Assembly (NCBI GenBank): GCA_033030425.1
Contig: JAUFSD010000003.1
Location: 1 to 64,000 of the forward strand
Length of the DNA stretch: 64,000 nt
Direction: 5' to 3'
Source of the DNA: Verpa conica
Taxonomy: Eukaryota > Ascomycota > Pezizomycetes > Pezizales > Morchellaceae
The position numbers and the translations under genes were made by a program. Below are positions 48,586-59,501 of the stretch, piece after piece. Position 1 is the first letter of the stretch, and the number at the start of each line of letters is the position of its first letter. Under the pieces are notes generated by a model that saw only the letters and a list, made by a program, of their open reading frames with translations, searched no databases and was not told the origin of the DNA.

Positions 48586-49402
48586 TAGGGTCTTGTTCTT
48601 GATGTTGTTGGGACTCCACTAGTACAGAACGTGATCAGTATTAAGGCAACCCTCGAAATTCAGGCCTCCCACTAATTAACCCCGCACATATATGCAGTCC
48701 CGTATAAAACCCGGGTCAACACGGTTATAGTCTAACCACCAAGTACTACTACAAGCAATGATCTACTAACTTATACCTTTCCCAAGGTATACACACCTTT
48801 GGTTATCGGGAATCCCTTGTTTCTACCAGAATTCCCTTTGTTACCCTATTATTTGCACCCCTTTACTGACAGACACCTCTTTAGGACCTAGCGAGATAAT
48901 ATCCCGCTACCCATATTTTTATATTTCTACATGATAGCGATACTAGATTATCTGCTAACGTATGTTCACCTGTTTTTGTTTATATCATATTTATGTTACG
49001 TTACACACACAAAACTAACTAGAGATTCAATAAATGCAGCTCAGATGTCTACCTATTAATAAAATATAATGCTACATAAGATAGGATCAGGTTAGACTAT
49101 GTTCCCCACTAGAAAGCAAGGGGTGGTGGTAGGAATGAGGGAGGACTTGTGGCTTACCCTAGAAGAGGTTACTCAGCCCCGAGGAGCTAAAAGACCTCTG
49201 CCAAGCCTTAAAATTGTCCGGATCAGTCTAAAAACTAGCCCATACCGGCCATTAAATATCTAGACATCTGCCTAAATACTCGACCTGTTTGGCAAGCAAA
49301 ATTATCCATCACTCGTACTAGCAATGTCGGGAAGTATATTGGTCACGTGGTCTATCTTTGCTGGGAGGAACCGAATCAGATCATGTGACCAATATACCTT
49401 TC
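48586..49402. other. Upstream region and small palindrome
   Basis: No gene. Arms at 49334-49352 and 49379-49397 (GTATATTGGTCAC..) form a 19 bp inverted repeat with two mismatches around a 26 bp spacer. Confidence 0.6.
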
Positions 49403-49555
49403 GGCCTTGCTACTACCGAGAAAAACAAGTCTATTCGTTTGTTACTTTGTTATACAAGAAACTTGGCTACATATGGCCTAAAGAATAAAGTAACCATGTA
49501 CTTAAAGAAGTACCAAACGAACAGACTTGATTTTCTCGCTAGTACTAATAAGACC
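49403..49555. mobile_element. Foldback (hairpin) element
   Basis: The two ends are imperfect reverse complements over about 60 bases: the left arm contains GAGAAAAACAAGTCTATTCG and the right arm, read on the minus strand, GAGAAAATCAAGTCTGTTCG; pairing continues on both sides. The loop is about 35 bases. An open frame at 49358-49594 is a by-product of this structure. It looks like a foldback or MITE-type remnant, or the source of a hairpin RNA. Confidence 0.7.
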
Positions 49556-50600
49556 TACCAGTGTAAACTTGAGAAAGTCCAATATGCGGCCTAGAAAGAA
49601 CATGTGTAAATTTTAATTTAAAAAATATATAAACTTAGTCCATGCGCACTCCTAATAGAATAAGCCTCTTATAAGCAGACCGCAAGCCAAATATAAGGCA
49701 TCGCTAGTATAGAATGTTGCCTCCTCATAGTTATGTATGTTAGTCATCAGACCACATGACCATATAGATTAGATTAGATACCTTCTAAGGGCTAGGTGAT
49801 CCTTTATTCTCTTCCCTCCTCTTCTTCGCTCCTCCCCTCCCCTTTGATCCTTTGATCCTCCTCTATACACCGTCATCAATCGCTCTTGTGAACATGTGCT
49901 ATTAATCTACATTCCAGCAATCCAAATTTAGTATCTGAGACTACTCAGACTCAACCGCCAAACCTGACTAGATGCAAACCGATAAGCGATGATCCAACTA
50001 GCGGCACGCGTTACCCCGCCGCCCGGTGATATATCGTATTCCGTATAAGTGGCGTCTATCCACAGCCTATGAAAAGCTTAGACCCGGCCTAGTCGCCTAG
50101 TTAGTGCCGGAACCGAAGGTAAATCTCCAGTGGATAGATAGACTCCCGATGGGAGAGTCATCTTGCCCATACTGCTTCGACTCGCATCGCGGCGTCAGTT
50201 TCATTAGAGGGTATCGATGAAGTTTTTGATCCATTCGCAGATCGGTATTACCTTGCTGCGCATCCTACGTCTCCGCAAACGAGAAACCTAGGAGAACTCC
50301 TCTCAGGTATGGTTACGTCATGGTTCTGTATGGGGGTGTTCAAATATCTAACCCTTGTTACATAGAGAGGTGCTAGACAGGGTTTATATATTCAAAAACT
50401 ATCGCTGCCAACTACAGAGAAGACTCCGTATTGAGCAAGATACTTTGATAAATAAGACAAACACTCGTTCATTCGTAAGTCTGAATCATTCAGCCGCTTC
50501 CATACTACATATATCTAATACTTGTGATAGTAAAGAGTACGATTGCCCACCTATGAATATAGCAGCAGACTAGTGCAGGAAATTATTTGCCATGATGAAC
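49556..50600. other. Gene-poor stretch
   Basis: Includes a pyrimidine-rich run near 49805-49865. No gene is supported. Confidence 0.5.
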
Positions 50601-50755
50601 CCAGAGGTTAATTTAGTCCGGACCATATTATCATTTGGACTGGACCGGCTATCTTTTTTGACGGACCAGTCTGGTCTCGGCCATAGTAGTTTGTTATTTA
50701 GTCCAGTACAGTCCGAGTCGATTCTTGGACCAGTCCGTACTAAATCAACCTCTGG
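50601..50755. mobile_element. MITE with terminal inverted repeats and 6-bp target duplication
   Basis: The element starts CCAGAGGTTAATTTAGTCCG and its far end, on the minus strand, starts CCAGAGGTTGATTTAGTACG. The direct repeat ATGAAC flanks it exactly at 50595-50600 and 50756-50761. The inside (155 bp total) is packed with GGACCAGTCC-type words. There is no coding capacity, so it is a non-autonomous element mobilised by a transposase not present here. Near-intact ends suggest a fairly recent insertion. Confidence 0.85.
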
Positions 50756-52557
50756 ATGAACCTCATAGGATTAAAGTTGTATTTGATACACTTCACCGTA
50801 AACCTAGTTCTTATTCTATTGATAAACTTGTACCAAGAGCATTGAAGTATGTATTGTTTGTCTAAGCCCAGAAACCTGTAGATCATAACTGGGCCGCCGA
50901 GATATAACTAGAAGCAATTCAAAATAACCACCGTAGTCTAGCATATATAGAACGTTAGGTCTAGAAATTTCGGGAGATTATACGCTATATAATATCATTT
51001 ATACAAGAGCATTAGGCAAGTATCTTACCGTCGCTGAAAAACCACCCCGAAACCCTAATACTCGTCCGAGATCGTATAGTACCATTCCCCCGGCGCATAA
51101 ATACCCAGACACCTGTGCCAACCTAGTCCGAAAGACCAGTCCGCCACGGTTAAAGATACTGTTATAGGAAATACCCCTAGTTGTAGAACGGCGAATACCC
51201 TGTAAAGTCAATAGTAGATATAGTTCTGGTCTTGGCAAGAAAGGTCGAAAACGCAGCAATATATAGCGCTAGTCTATGCCATTCCCACCTGTGATTCTAG
51301 GAGGCCCCTTTACTAGCTCATTTATTAAGGGTACCATTGGAACCTACATACGCTGTGTACTAAGGAGGTGTTTACTTAGGTGTATGTTGTATCACTTTCC
51401 GAAAGTAACATTAGAAGCAATTTCACATATTGTGAGTTTCCCTAATAGCTAGCACTTAAGGAGACACAAACCCGAATATAGTTCTTAATAGGGGCAGAAG
51501 CTTTCGCTTCAGCCGGCCTGTGGGATTACCCCGCAAAAGTGCCGGCAATACCTACTAATTCGCTTACGGGGTAATGGCACGATCCAGCTCATCGCGTGGT
51601 ATTAATTATATTCCTGGGGTGCTTAACCTACTTGATCTAATTAGCTGATAGTATAACTTCCGAAATTCGGTAAACAAAATACCCGTAGCATTCTTGATAG
51701 ATTAAACTAGAGCTTCTTTCGGAATGTCTCAGCTAGTACACGAGTAGGTTTACTCAACGTGCCAGGCAAGGGAGGGAGGTGGTTGGTGTCGCTTATTGAA
51801 AACCCATAGTAGCCGTTATTGAGCCTTGGCTGTATAGTAATACCCTGCTCTAAGATCAGCTCCCCTGGAACCACCGTTTTGCGTTACTGTCGCGAAGTGT
51901 TGTTTTCAGCTTGCCAAGATTCCCCTTGCTTCACCTATTTTAACTAATCTTCAGCTTCATTTGAGCCAGGTGGTGTTACAAAAGCTTTATCTGTAGAGCT
52001 ATCCTAAGTTCAGCAGTAGCCTGCGTTACACATTCCAGAAGGCTGGCATGCGATTGGGCCGGAAGTCTCCGTCTATTAGACGTTAACTAGAACGGAGATT
52101 TATATTGATTAATTAGTAGGGATGCACCATGAGGTACGAAAACAGGTTTAAACGAATTGCCAGGGTGAGAGTTGGCTAATATCAACAACGACTACACCAT
52201 CCAAGCAAATTGCAGCGAGTACCTTAGTCTACCCCTGTAATGGCGTCTGTCAAGGGCGGCTGATCACCGGTCATAAACCTCTTTTGACGATTGACCGATA
52301 TCTCAGGCTTTGGAGAGCCCCAAAATCGGGCGACAGAGGTTCTTGGTATCCCTCGTTTCGTCTCTATCTCTAAAAGTTTCCCTGCCCTACCTCGATACGG
52401 AACGGCATCGCCGAGGTGTATAATTCTGAGGCTAAATCTAGTGCCCAGATGTCTATAAAACTGGCAATGGTTCCCATTTCTCTACACCCAGTGCCTAGAA
52501 TCTCGGAAATCCACCTCTAGCTCAGTCAAAAACACCGTTGATTTAACATCCATCAAA
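50756..52557. other. Gene-poor stretch before the PLA2 gene
   Basis: The open frame at 50999-51259 on the minus strand has no motif. No other feature is seen except the TATA site listed separately. Confidence 0.5.
52454..52460 (+). promoter_or_regulatory. Possible TATA box for the PLA2 gene
   Basis: TATAAAA lies about 100 bases before the start codon at 52558. Confidence 0.5.
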
Positions 52558-53175
52558 ATGCCTTCAATTTTCAGAATTGCTCTCTTCATTTCTGTCAGTG
52601 TGCTTGCAGTCAGTGCCGCTGTGATACCACGCGAAGAAACACAATCCGGTGTCATCAAGATCCTCCAAGCAAGCCCAAACATTACCAACATCCCAGACTT
52701 CAGTATCCAGCTTGTTGAGCCCACAAGCACCGATGTCCGTGGAGACGTTGAGGACACCACCGACTTGGCTGTCGACGTGATTCCCGAAACGGCGCTACGT
52801 TTTTCTATTGCGTCAGTCGATTCAGACATTTCGGCTACGGATACCCTCTTATTCTCTGTCACTCTATCCTCGTTCCTAGCTTCGAAGGCTGCCGGAGACC
52901 CAAACACCTTAAACTGGACCGATGATGGTTGCAGTTACTCTCCAGATTATCCCTCCGGCTTCAACTTTTTGCATAGCTGTCAGCGCCACGACTTCGGATA
53001 CCGAAACTACAAGGCGCAGAGCCGCTTCACCGATGCAAACCGCTTGAGGATTGACAATCAGTTCAAGTCCGACTTGGACAATGAGTGTAATAAGTACTCA
53101 GGACTTACAGATAACTATTGCAGGGGTATTGCCGACGTCTATTACGAGGCTGTACGAGCGTTTGGTGGATTGTAA
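52558..53175 (+). CDS. Secreted fungal phospholipase A2 (PF09056, TbSP1-like)
   Basis: Single exon, 205 residues. An N-terminal signal peptide is clear (basic start, hydrophobic IALFISVSVLAVSAA, likely cut near residue 20), followed by a propeptide-like region ending near residue 115. The mature domain carries LNWTDDGCSYSPD, then the catalytic helix CQRHDFGYRNY with the His-Asp dyad, and later cysteines (DNECNKY, DNYCRG) able to form two disulphides. This matches the prokaryotic/fungal PLA2 family, which releases fatty acids from the sn-2 position of phospholipids with Ca2+. In the truffle Tuber borchii a similar enzyme (TbSP1) is cell-wall-associated and induced by nutrient starvation; the resemblance is by memory of motifs, not by alignment. 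All key residues seem present. Confidence 0.92.
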   Translation: MPSIFRIALFISVSVLAVSAAVIPREETQSGVIKILQASPNITNIPDFSIQLVEPTSTDVRGDVEDTTDLAVDVIPETALRFSIASVDSDISATDTLLFSVTLSSFLASKAAGDPNTLNWTDDGCSYSPDYPSGFNFLHSCQRHDFGYRNYKAQSRFTDANRLRIDNQFKSDLDNECNKYSGLTDNYCRGIADVYYEAVRAFGGL

Positions 53176-53849
53176 ACGAGGGGTAGTGGAGGATTCAAAT
53201 GCCGATAGCTATGCTTGTTGTCAGTTTTTTAATTCCTTTGTTAAGTTTTGAAGGGAAAGATGCAGACCTAGTGGTGTTGAGTCTATGTGATTTCTACCGG
53301 GTATTTTAAAAGCGCCTGGGGGAGTTTCTAATGTAAATAGAAAATTTTGTATGATAGATCCAAGTATAGGATTTAGCTGGTGACACCTGGATAAGGAACA
53401 CAACTATATTAGTTGCCGTGACAAATACTCGCCTATACGTTACAACCGAAGGAGCCCACAACACCGTGACCCATGTTCCAGATCATGGGCTTCGTCACAC
53501 TTTTGGCGAAATCTCTACTCTACTCTGCTCCCTGCGTTATTTGTGGGGTAAAAGCCTTGGCCTCGGAGTTCGGAGATCCTCTTGTGCCAGATAATCCTAA
53601 TCCCCCGCATAGAGATTCCGTAAGCAACAGATCAGATATTTCTAGTCCCGGTGGACAGGCCCCATGATGCAGGGCCAGAGAGAATCCTTGTAACGTCCCA
53701 GGTCAGCTCTTGTGATTATGTATAGATTTTTCACTCCGCTTTCTCGCCATTACGTATAAATGCCATGCCGCCCTTTCCTAGATCTTCTGGACAGTTCAAC
53801 TTCTCATTGCCCTGGAACGTGGCTACTGTGTAGACACCCGGTTGCCATC
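53176..53849. other. Intergenic
   Basis: The open frame at 53473-53667 lacks recognisable features. No gene is supported. Confidence 0.5.
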
Positions 53850-55203
53850 ATGTCGTCCTCAGCCAAAGAACCCGCGAGATCTGCACTTCCCGCCAGCGAA
53901 TCAACAGTCTTGAACGAGCCTGTTCCTGCATCAATATTGCACCCGTCCCCGGTGAATTATGGCACTGTACCAAGCGACCCAGGGTCGATCTCGGGTGTTC
54001 CCAAGGAATCCCAGGAGTTCTCTGCCTTCAAAAAAACAAAGACCCTAGTCCTTGATCATATTGGATTATTGATGCTTGTCGGTGCCCAGTTCCTCGCCTC
54101 GGTCCAGGCCCTTATAACACGGTTCCTCGCAATATCACTCCCAGAGGGGCGCAGGTACCATGCTTTTGAGGTTTTGTTTGCGCGGATGAGCATCACACTG
54201 CTTGGATGTTTGGTCTGGATGTGGTGGAACTCCGTGGAGCACGCACCGTTCGGGAGAAAGGATATTCGCTGGTTGTTGGTAGCAAGAGGCTTTGGAGGTC
54301 TAGTGGGAGTTTATGGGTTATACAGTCAGTATATCTATGCCCGTTTTGTTTATTGAAATAAGAAACATTCTGCTAACCATGATGATCTTGCTACACTTAG
54401 ACAGCCTGACGTACCTTCCCATGCCCGACGCTGTTGTTATCACATTTCTCGCTCCCAGTGTAGTCGGTTATGCATGCTCAGTCATACCCTCACTCCGCGA
54501 GCCCTTCACCAGAGCAGAAAAGGTTGGCGGGTTTATCTCGCTTTTCGGTGTTACTCTAATTGCCAGGCCTGAGTTCTTGTTCTCAATACTCCCCGGTTTT
54601 GGTACACCGCGGGAAGACCAACTATCAACCACAAATATTCCTGTAATAACGCCCACGCAGCGTCTATATGCAGTCTCCATTGCCCTAATTGGCGTTATCG
54701 GTGCTGCGACAGCCTACACCACAATTCGCTGGATTGGGAAACGGGCACATCCCTTGATCTCGGTCACTTATTTCTCAGGCCTTGTAACAGTTGTCTCTAT
54801 AGTCATGCTCCTGTTTGTGCCTTCTACCGGGGGTTTCATCATCCCTTCCGGAGGCCTAGAGTGGGGATTTCTCTCCGGCATCGGCATTTCTGGCTTCGCC
54901 ATGCAGTTTCTATTGACCAAGGGGCTCCAGCTGACGAAGGCTGGAAAGGCCGGAATGATTATTTATACTCAGATGGTCTTTGCACTGTTATTTGAGTGGC
55001 TGGTGTGGTCAAATACTCCTGATCCTCTCAGTATGGTGGGTGGTGGGCTTATCTTGGGGAGTGCGTTGTTTGTCAATTTTTGGAAATCTAAGCAAGCCGA
55101 TGAAGTCCCGGCCAAAGTAAATTTACGGGCAGATGAGGAAAGCGGGCTACTCGGGGGTGGGAGTGGGAGTGGTACCCATACCAGTGGGGACCAGAGGAGC
55201 TGA
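53850..55203 (+). CDS. EamA-type (DMT superfamily) membrane transporter
   Basis: Two exons, 53850-54324 and 54401-55203, flank a 76 bp intron (GTCAGT..TGCTAAC..CTTAG) and give 425 residues. The start at 53850 (MSSSAKEP) is chosen because the extension upstream has no support. A hydrophilic N-terminus of about 70 residues is followed by about ten membrane helices in two EamA halves, starting at HIGLLMLVGAQFLASVQALI. The second half begins near IALIGVIGAATAYTTIRWIGKRAHPL, and the conserved LPMPDAVVITFLAP helix is clear. The C-terminus is Gly/Ser-rich and cytosolic. EamA proteins export or exchange small metabolites or nucleotide sugars; the substrate cannot be read from the sequence. Confidence 0.88.
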
Positions 55204-55987
55204 GGTTTCAAGGGGAGTAATGGGTTATGATTAACAGGAAGGCACCTAGGAATAATGGGGTATGACGGTGATGAGATCAGTTTTGATTCATGTATTTATG
55301 GTATTGATGGCAGCGAGAGAAGGGATAGATATATGATGTAGAGAGAGGAGAGAGGAGAGAGGGGAGAAGTAGACTATGATAGAAACAATGCAGAACGGGC
55401 TGCTCAATGAATACATGTACATACGTTATTGAACCATAGAGAGTTCTAAGGGCAGAGGAGAGGAGAGATGACATGGCATCACATGGTACGGCCTTGTATA
55501 GTATAAAGCCCACTCAGATACGAGTCTATCAGCCACATGTCCACCTCAGCCACAATAGACTATGGGCAATGGCTGATATCCAGTGAATTCATCACTAGAT
55601 TACCTCACCAGATATGTCACATTACCCCACACGCCACACATGACTGTGTCCAATCAAGGGCTAGGGTTCACAGTGCTGATCAGTGCACGGATGCGGCGTT
55701 TACGGGTGCCCAAGTAAACGGCCTGCCTTACTGGAGAGGTGACACAACCTATCGAGAATCATGTATCCTCCCAGACATACATATTCATCTCCAGAACAGG
55801 CGCAAATTTCCCCAAGTATGGCGTGCCCACTAGTCCCCCCACAGCAAGTACGTCAGTTCCCTAAAATTCGGATTGCTTAATTACATCTCTTCCACCCCCG
55901 ATCCGCCTTAACTTTAATATTCCTAGCAACAGGGCACGTAGTCCTATCTTCACCCCATATACTGTAGAGCCTGCAAACACCTCATAA
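55204..55987. other. Intergenic
   Basis: Contains a GAGAGAGGAGAGAGGAGA purine run near 55340-55370. No gene is supported. Confidence 0.5.
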
Positions 55988-57963
55988 ATGTCGACAGTGG
56001 GGCTTACGGACGATGGGAAGCGACCCCCCCACCATGGGATACAGGAATCCCCTGCTGTAATTCCCCAGGGAAATATCGACCCAATATATGAGGCAAAAGC
56101 GAAAATCTTGAATGATGCCATGCTCGAAATTGGATTCGGAAGGTATCACAAGGCTCTATTCGTTGTTGCGGGCTTTGGATGGCTAGCTGATAACGTACGT
56201 CCCTAACTCGAACTTGAGACTTATCTAAAAACACTCCCTATAACATCTGACATTTCTTTAGCTTTGGCCACAAGTCACTGCCATAATTCTACCATCCGTG
56301 GTGAATGAGCTAGATCCTCCGAAGATTGTGTATCTTTCGCTAGCTCAGAACCTCGGTCTCGCGGTGGGCGCCGCCGGATGGGGCATTGGGTCAGACATCA
56401 TTGGGCGGAGATGGGCGTTCAATCTTACGGTTGGTTCCTGTAGCTTCTCTAGGTTAGAGCGGATACTGATAATAATGATAGCTACTGATTGCAGGTGTTT
56501 TTGGGATTGTGGCTGGTGCCTCCCCAAATTTTGCAGCGGCAGCTACATTTGCAGCATTGTGGTCTGTAGGTGTCGGCGGTATGTTCGCTTGAGATTCTAC
56601 GTATATCTCCTAGGTTCGATTTAGTTATTGACAGTATTGTATAGGTAACTTGCCTGTTGATTCAGCGGTCGGTCCCTATCTCCTAAAATTTATACCAGCG
56701 TTTATTGATTTATAAATCCAGGTCTTTTTAGAATTTATCCCCGGTACACACCAGTACCTGTTGACTATCATGAGTGTATGGTGGGCGTTTGGGCAAATCC
56801 GTAATTGCCCCACCCACCTCATCTCCTACACCAACTAACCGAGATCAATAGTTGCTAGTGCTGTTGCCTGGCCGTTAATGGCAAACTACGCATGTGAGGG
56901 GCCAGAAGGATGTACAAGATCAAATAACATGGGATGGCGATATTTTGTTTTTACGTGAGTTCCCACCCTATCAAGTTATAGGGGGGGAAATCTAATTTCT
57001 AGGCTTGCAGGATGGGAGGATTCACACTAGCAATGTTCTTCCTACGGTTTTTCGTATTTAATCTGAACGAGAGCCCTAAATTTTTGATGGGTCAGGGAAA
57101 AGACTCAAAAGCGGTAGAGTCGATTCATGCAGTCGCTAAATATAACAAAGTCGAGAGTACTCTATCTATAGGAGACTTGACAAAGGTAGACGAAGACGCG
57201 CGAGACTCCAATGGGGTTACTGGCTCACGGTATACAACTGTTGCCGCAGCGGTGGAGAGGAATCTTGAAAGATTCAAATTCGACCACATTCGCGCATTGT
57301 TTGCAACAAGGGAACTCGCGTTCTCAACAAGTTTGGTTATTACTTTATGGGCTCTGATCGGATTAGCATGTATGTTCCAAGCACCCCCGAGGCCGAAATT
57401 GTGTAGTTTCTCGCCATGCTAACAGGAATCTCGTTATAGTCCCACTATACAATGCATTCCTTCCATATTTCTTAGCCTCTCGTGGCGCCGAGGCAGGCGA
57501 TGGCTCAACAAACATAACATTCAGAAACTACTTGATCATCGCCGTCTGCGGTATACCCGGCTCACTCCTCGCCGGCCTCGCAGTTGAGCTTCCTCTCCTA
57601 GGCCGGAAAGGAGCTATGAGCTTTTCAACAGTCCTAACTGGGATTTTTCTATTCGCCGGTACCACCGCACGGACCTCTACTGCTCTTCTAGGTTGGAACT
57701 GTGGGTATGCTGTTACTAGTGGAGCAATGTACGGGATCCTTTACAGCTACACTCCTGAAATCTTCCCAACGAAGGACAGGGGTACCGGAAATGGACTCGC
57801 TGCAACCGCAAATAGGATATTTGGAATCATAGCACCGATTATTGCAATGTTTACGGATCTATCGACGCCTGTTCCAATCTATATTAGTGGAACGTTGTTT
57901 TTGGTGGCTGGTTTGTTGATGCTGGCTTTGCCGTATGAGCCAATGGGTAAAACGAGTTTATAA
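55988..57963 (+). CDS. MFS transporter (SV2/sugar-transporter-like)
   Basis: Eight exons, 55988-56194, 56262-56433, 56495-56578, 56645-56667, 56722-56800, 56852-56954, 57011-57369 and 57440-57963, give 516 residues with frame kept. One micro-exon has only 23 bases. The donor at 56434 (GTTCCT) is weak, so that junction is the least sure. The opening FGRYHKALFVVAGFGWLADN and the D-x-I-G-R-R loop (GSDIIGRRW) between helices 2 and 3 are MFS hallmarks. A long central loop (about residues 220-290) and the later YTPEIFPTKDRGTGNG motif fit the sugar-porter/SV2-like group. Twelve helices are expected. The substrate is not predictable. Neighbouring EamA and PLA2 genes share the strand but have separate upstream regions. 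Confidence 0.88.
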
Positions 57964-58680
57964 CTAGTGTTATTTTTTTTTTTATGTGGGAGTAGTATGA
58001 TCTGCTGGGTTTTTTTTAGAATATGTCCGAGTATAGGATGGGGTCTTTGATGTTGGATCAAATTATTTATTCTTGATGTTTTATTGGTAAAAGATGTAGC
58101 TACTATTATTATGATTTTTATGTTTTCGTAGACTCTAGGTGGTTAATAAACAAGAATAAAGCTACCAGTCCTAACTAAATCCGATCAGAGTGGAAGTCCA
58201 AGTCTGTTGCTTAACCACGCCTCATAATAGTGGTAATAGTTTCCAGTTACCAACCCGATAGATAATTTATCCCGACTAATGTTGCTCGATTTGATGAAGG
58301 TTATTTAATTCAATCTCATGGGGAGGAGTATATTTATTATAATTAACCAATAAACCAATCATAGAGTAGTCATGTTCAGGAAGAGAGGGGAGGTTACAAT
58401 ATGAGAAAAACAGGGTGAATTCCATTACTGCTATAGCACTACGGGATTCAGTCGCAAATACCGCGGCCGAATTCAATCAGTATTTGAGGTAGATTACCAT
58501 ACCAATACTGTATTCCTTCCATATCACTAGCGTATTGGCGGGAGAACCGTACTAATCCCACCCCTCTCTTTGGTACTGTAATCTGGGTAAGAGGGTAGGT
58601 GTTGTATAAACCATTTCCTTGAGGCGTGGGACGAAGGGGGCTTCACTGGGGGTTGAGTAGTGCCTTTTGACCCATGATTT
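57964..58680. other. Intergenic, T-rich 3' region
   Basis: T runs directly follow the MFS gene. No gene is supported. Confidence 0.5.
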
Positions 58681-58684
58681 CAGC

Positions 58685-58776
58685 TGCGTCATAGCTTAAC
58701 GGTGAAGACGTAAGTTGGGCATCGGAAGGACCGTTGTTCAACTCCCGCTTCGGCGTTGGGCGAACCATTTCTTTTT
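58685..58776 (+). other. tRNA-like Pol III element (possible SINE or decayed tRNA)
   Basis: TAGCTTAACGG (58692-58702) fits an A box and GTTCAACTCC (58736-58745) a B box, about 40 bases apart, followed by CTTTTT (58771-58776). The D stem can form (CTT/AAG), but the T and acceptor stems do not pair, so this is not an intact tRNA. Confidence 0.35.
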
Positions 58777-59501
58777 AAATACATCACGGCTTATGAGTGC
58801 TATCATGTTTTTTTTGTCAGGGTTTTTTTTAATATAATTCTTATGTTATAATGGCCTTGGTAGTAATATTCGGGGAGTAAGAAACAAAAATAAAAATTAA
58901 AAAAACGGGAGTGGAGTATTATCTAATCATGCCATCGTCCGAGTGATATTACATGCCGCACACGATTATCACCAAAGTCACTGCTTCAAGTGAACCGGCC
59001 GGTTACACGCGGCAAAACTATCATCAAATACAGGTAGGAGATGAGGCTTGGATAGGAATATGAGTGGAATCTCCTTTAGTTTGCGTGGGTAGTATCGTAA
59101 TGTCACGTGCAACGGGAGCAGAGCTGGAGTTCATCGGCTTGCAAACTTGGTTTCCCCACAGATACATGTACGAATTAACCATTTGTTTACATGCCCACAG
59201 ATGCATGCTTGAGGGTATTTAGATACTTGCAAGGGTTTGAGCAGAGTACAATTATCGGTGATGAGACTTATGTTATTTCTCGGGTGATATTCCATGACGC
59301 ACATACCAGAGCCTTTCCCGGGTTGGACAATTCATATCTGGTGAAGGGACACCGAACAGAGATATCTGATGGGAGCTTTGATAGATACATCCTTTTACAC
59401 GTCCTAGACGGGGGCTCTTCTACCACGGCTGAGGGTTCTCCCCACAAAGAATCACAAACACAACCTCAACCCTCATATCACCCTCAGGATCACCACCAAT
59501 C
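58777..59501. other. Intergenic with two dispersed-motif copies
   Basis: CCGAGTGATATTACATG near 58939 and CGGGTGATATTCCATGACGC at 59281 match a motif also present in the subtelomere. No gene is supported; the open frame at 59191-59505 overlaps the next start codon. Confidence 0.5.

Noticed and set aside
49358..49594. 78-codon open frame
   Set aside because: Created by the foldback element; the peptide has no family features.
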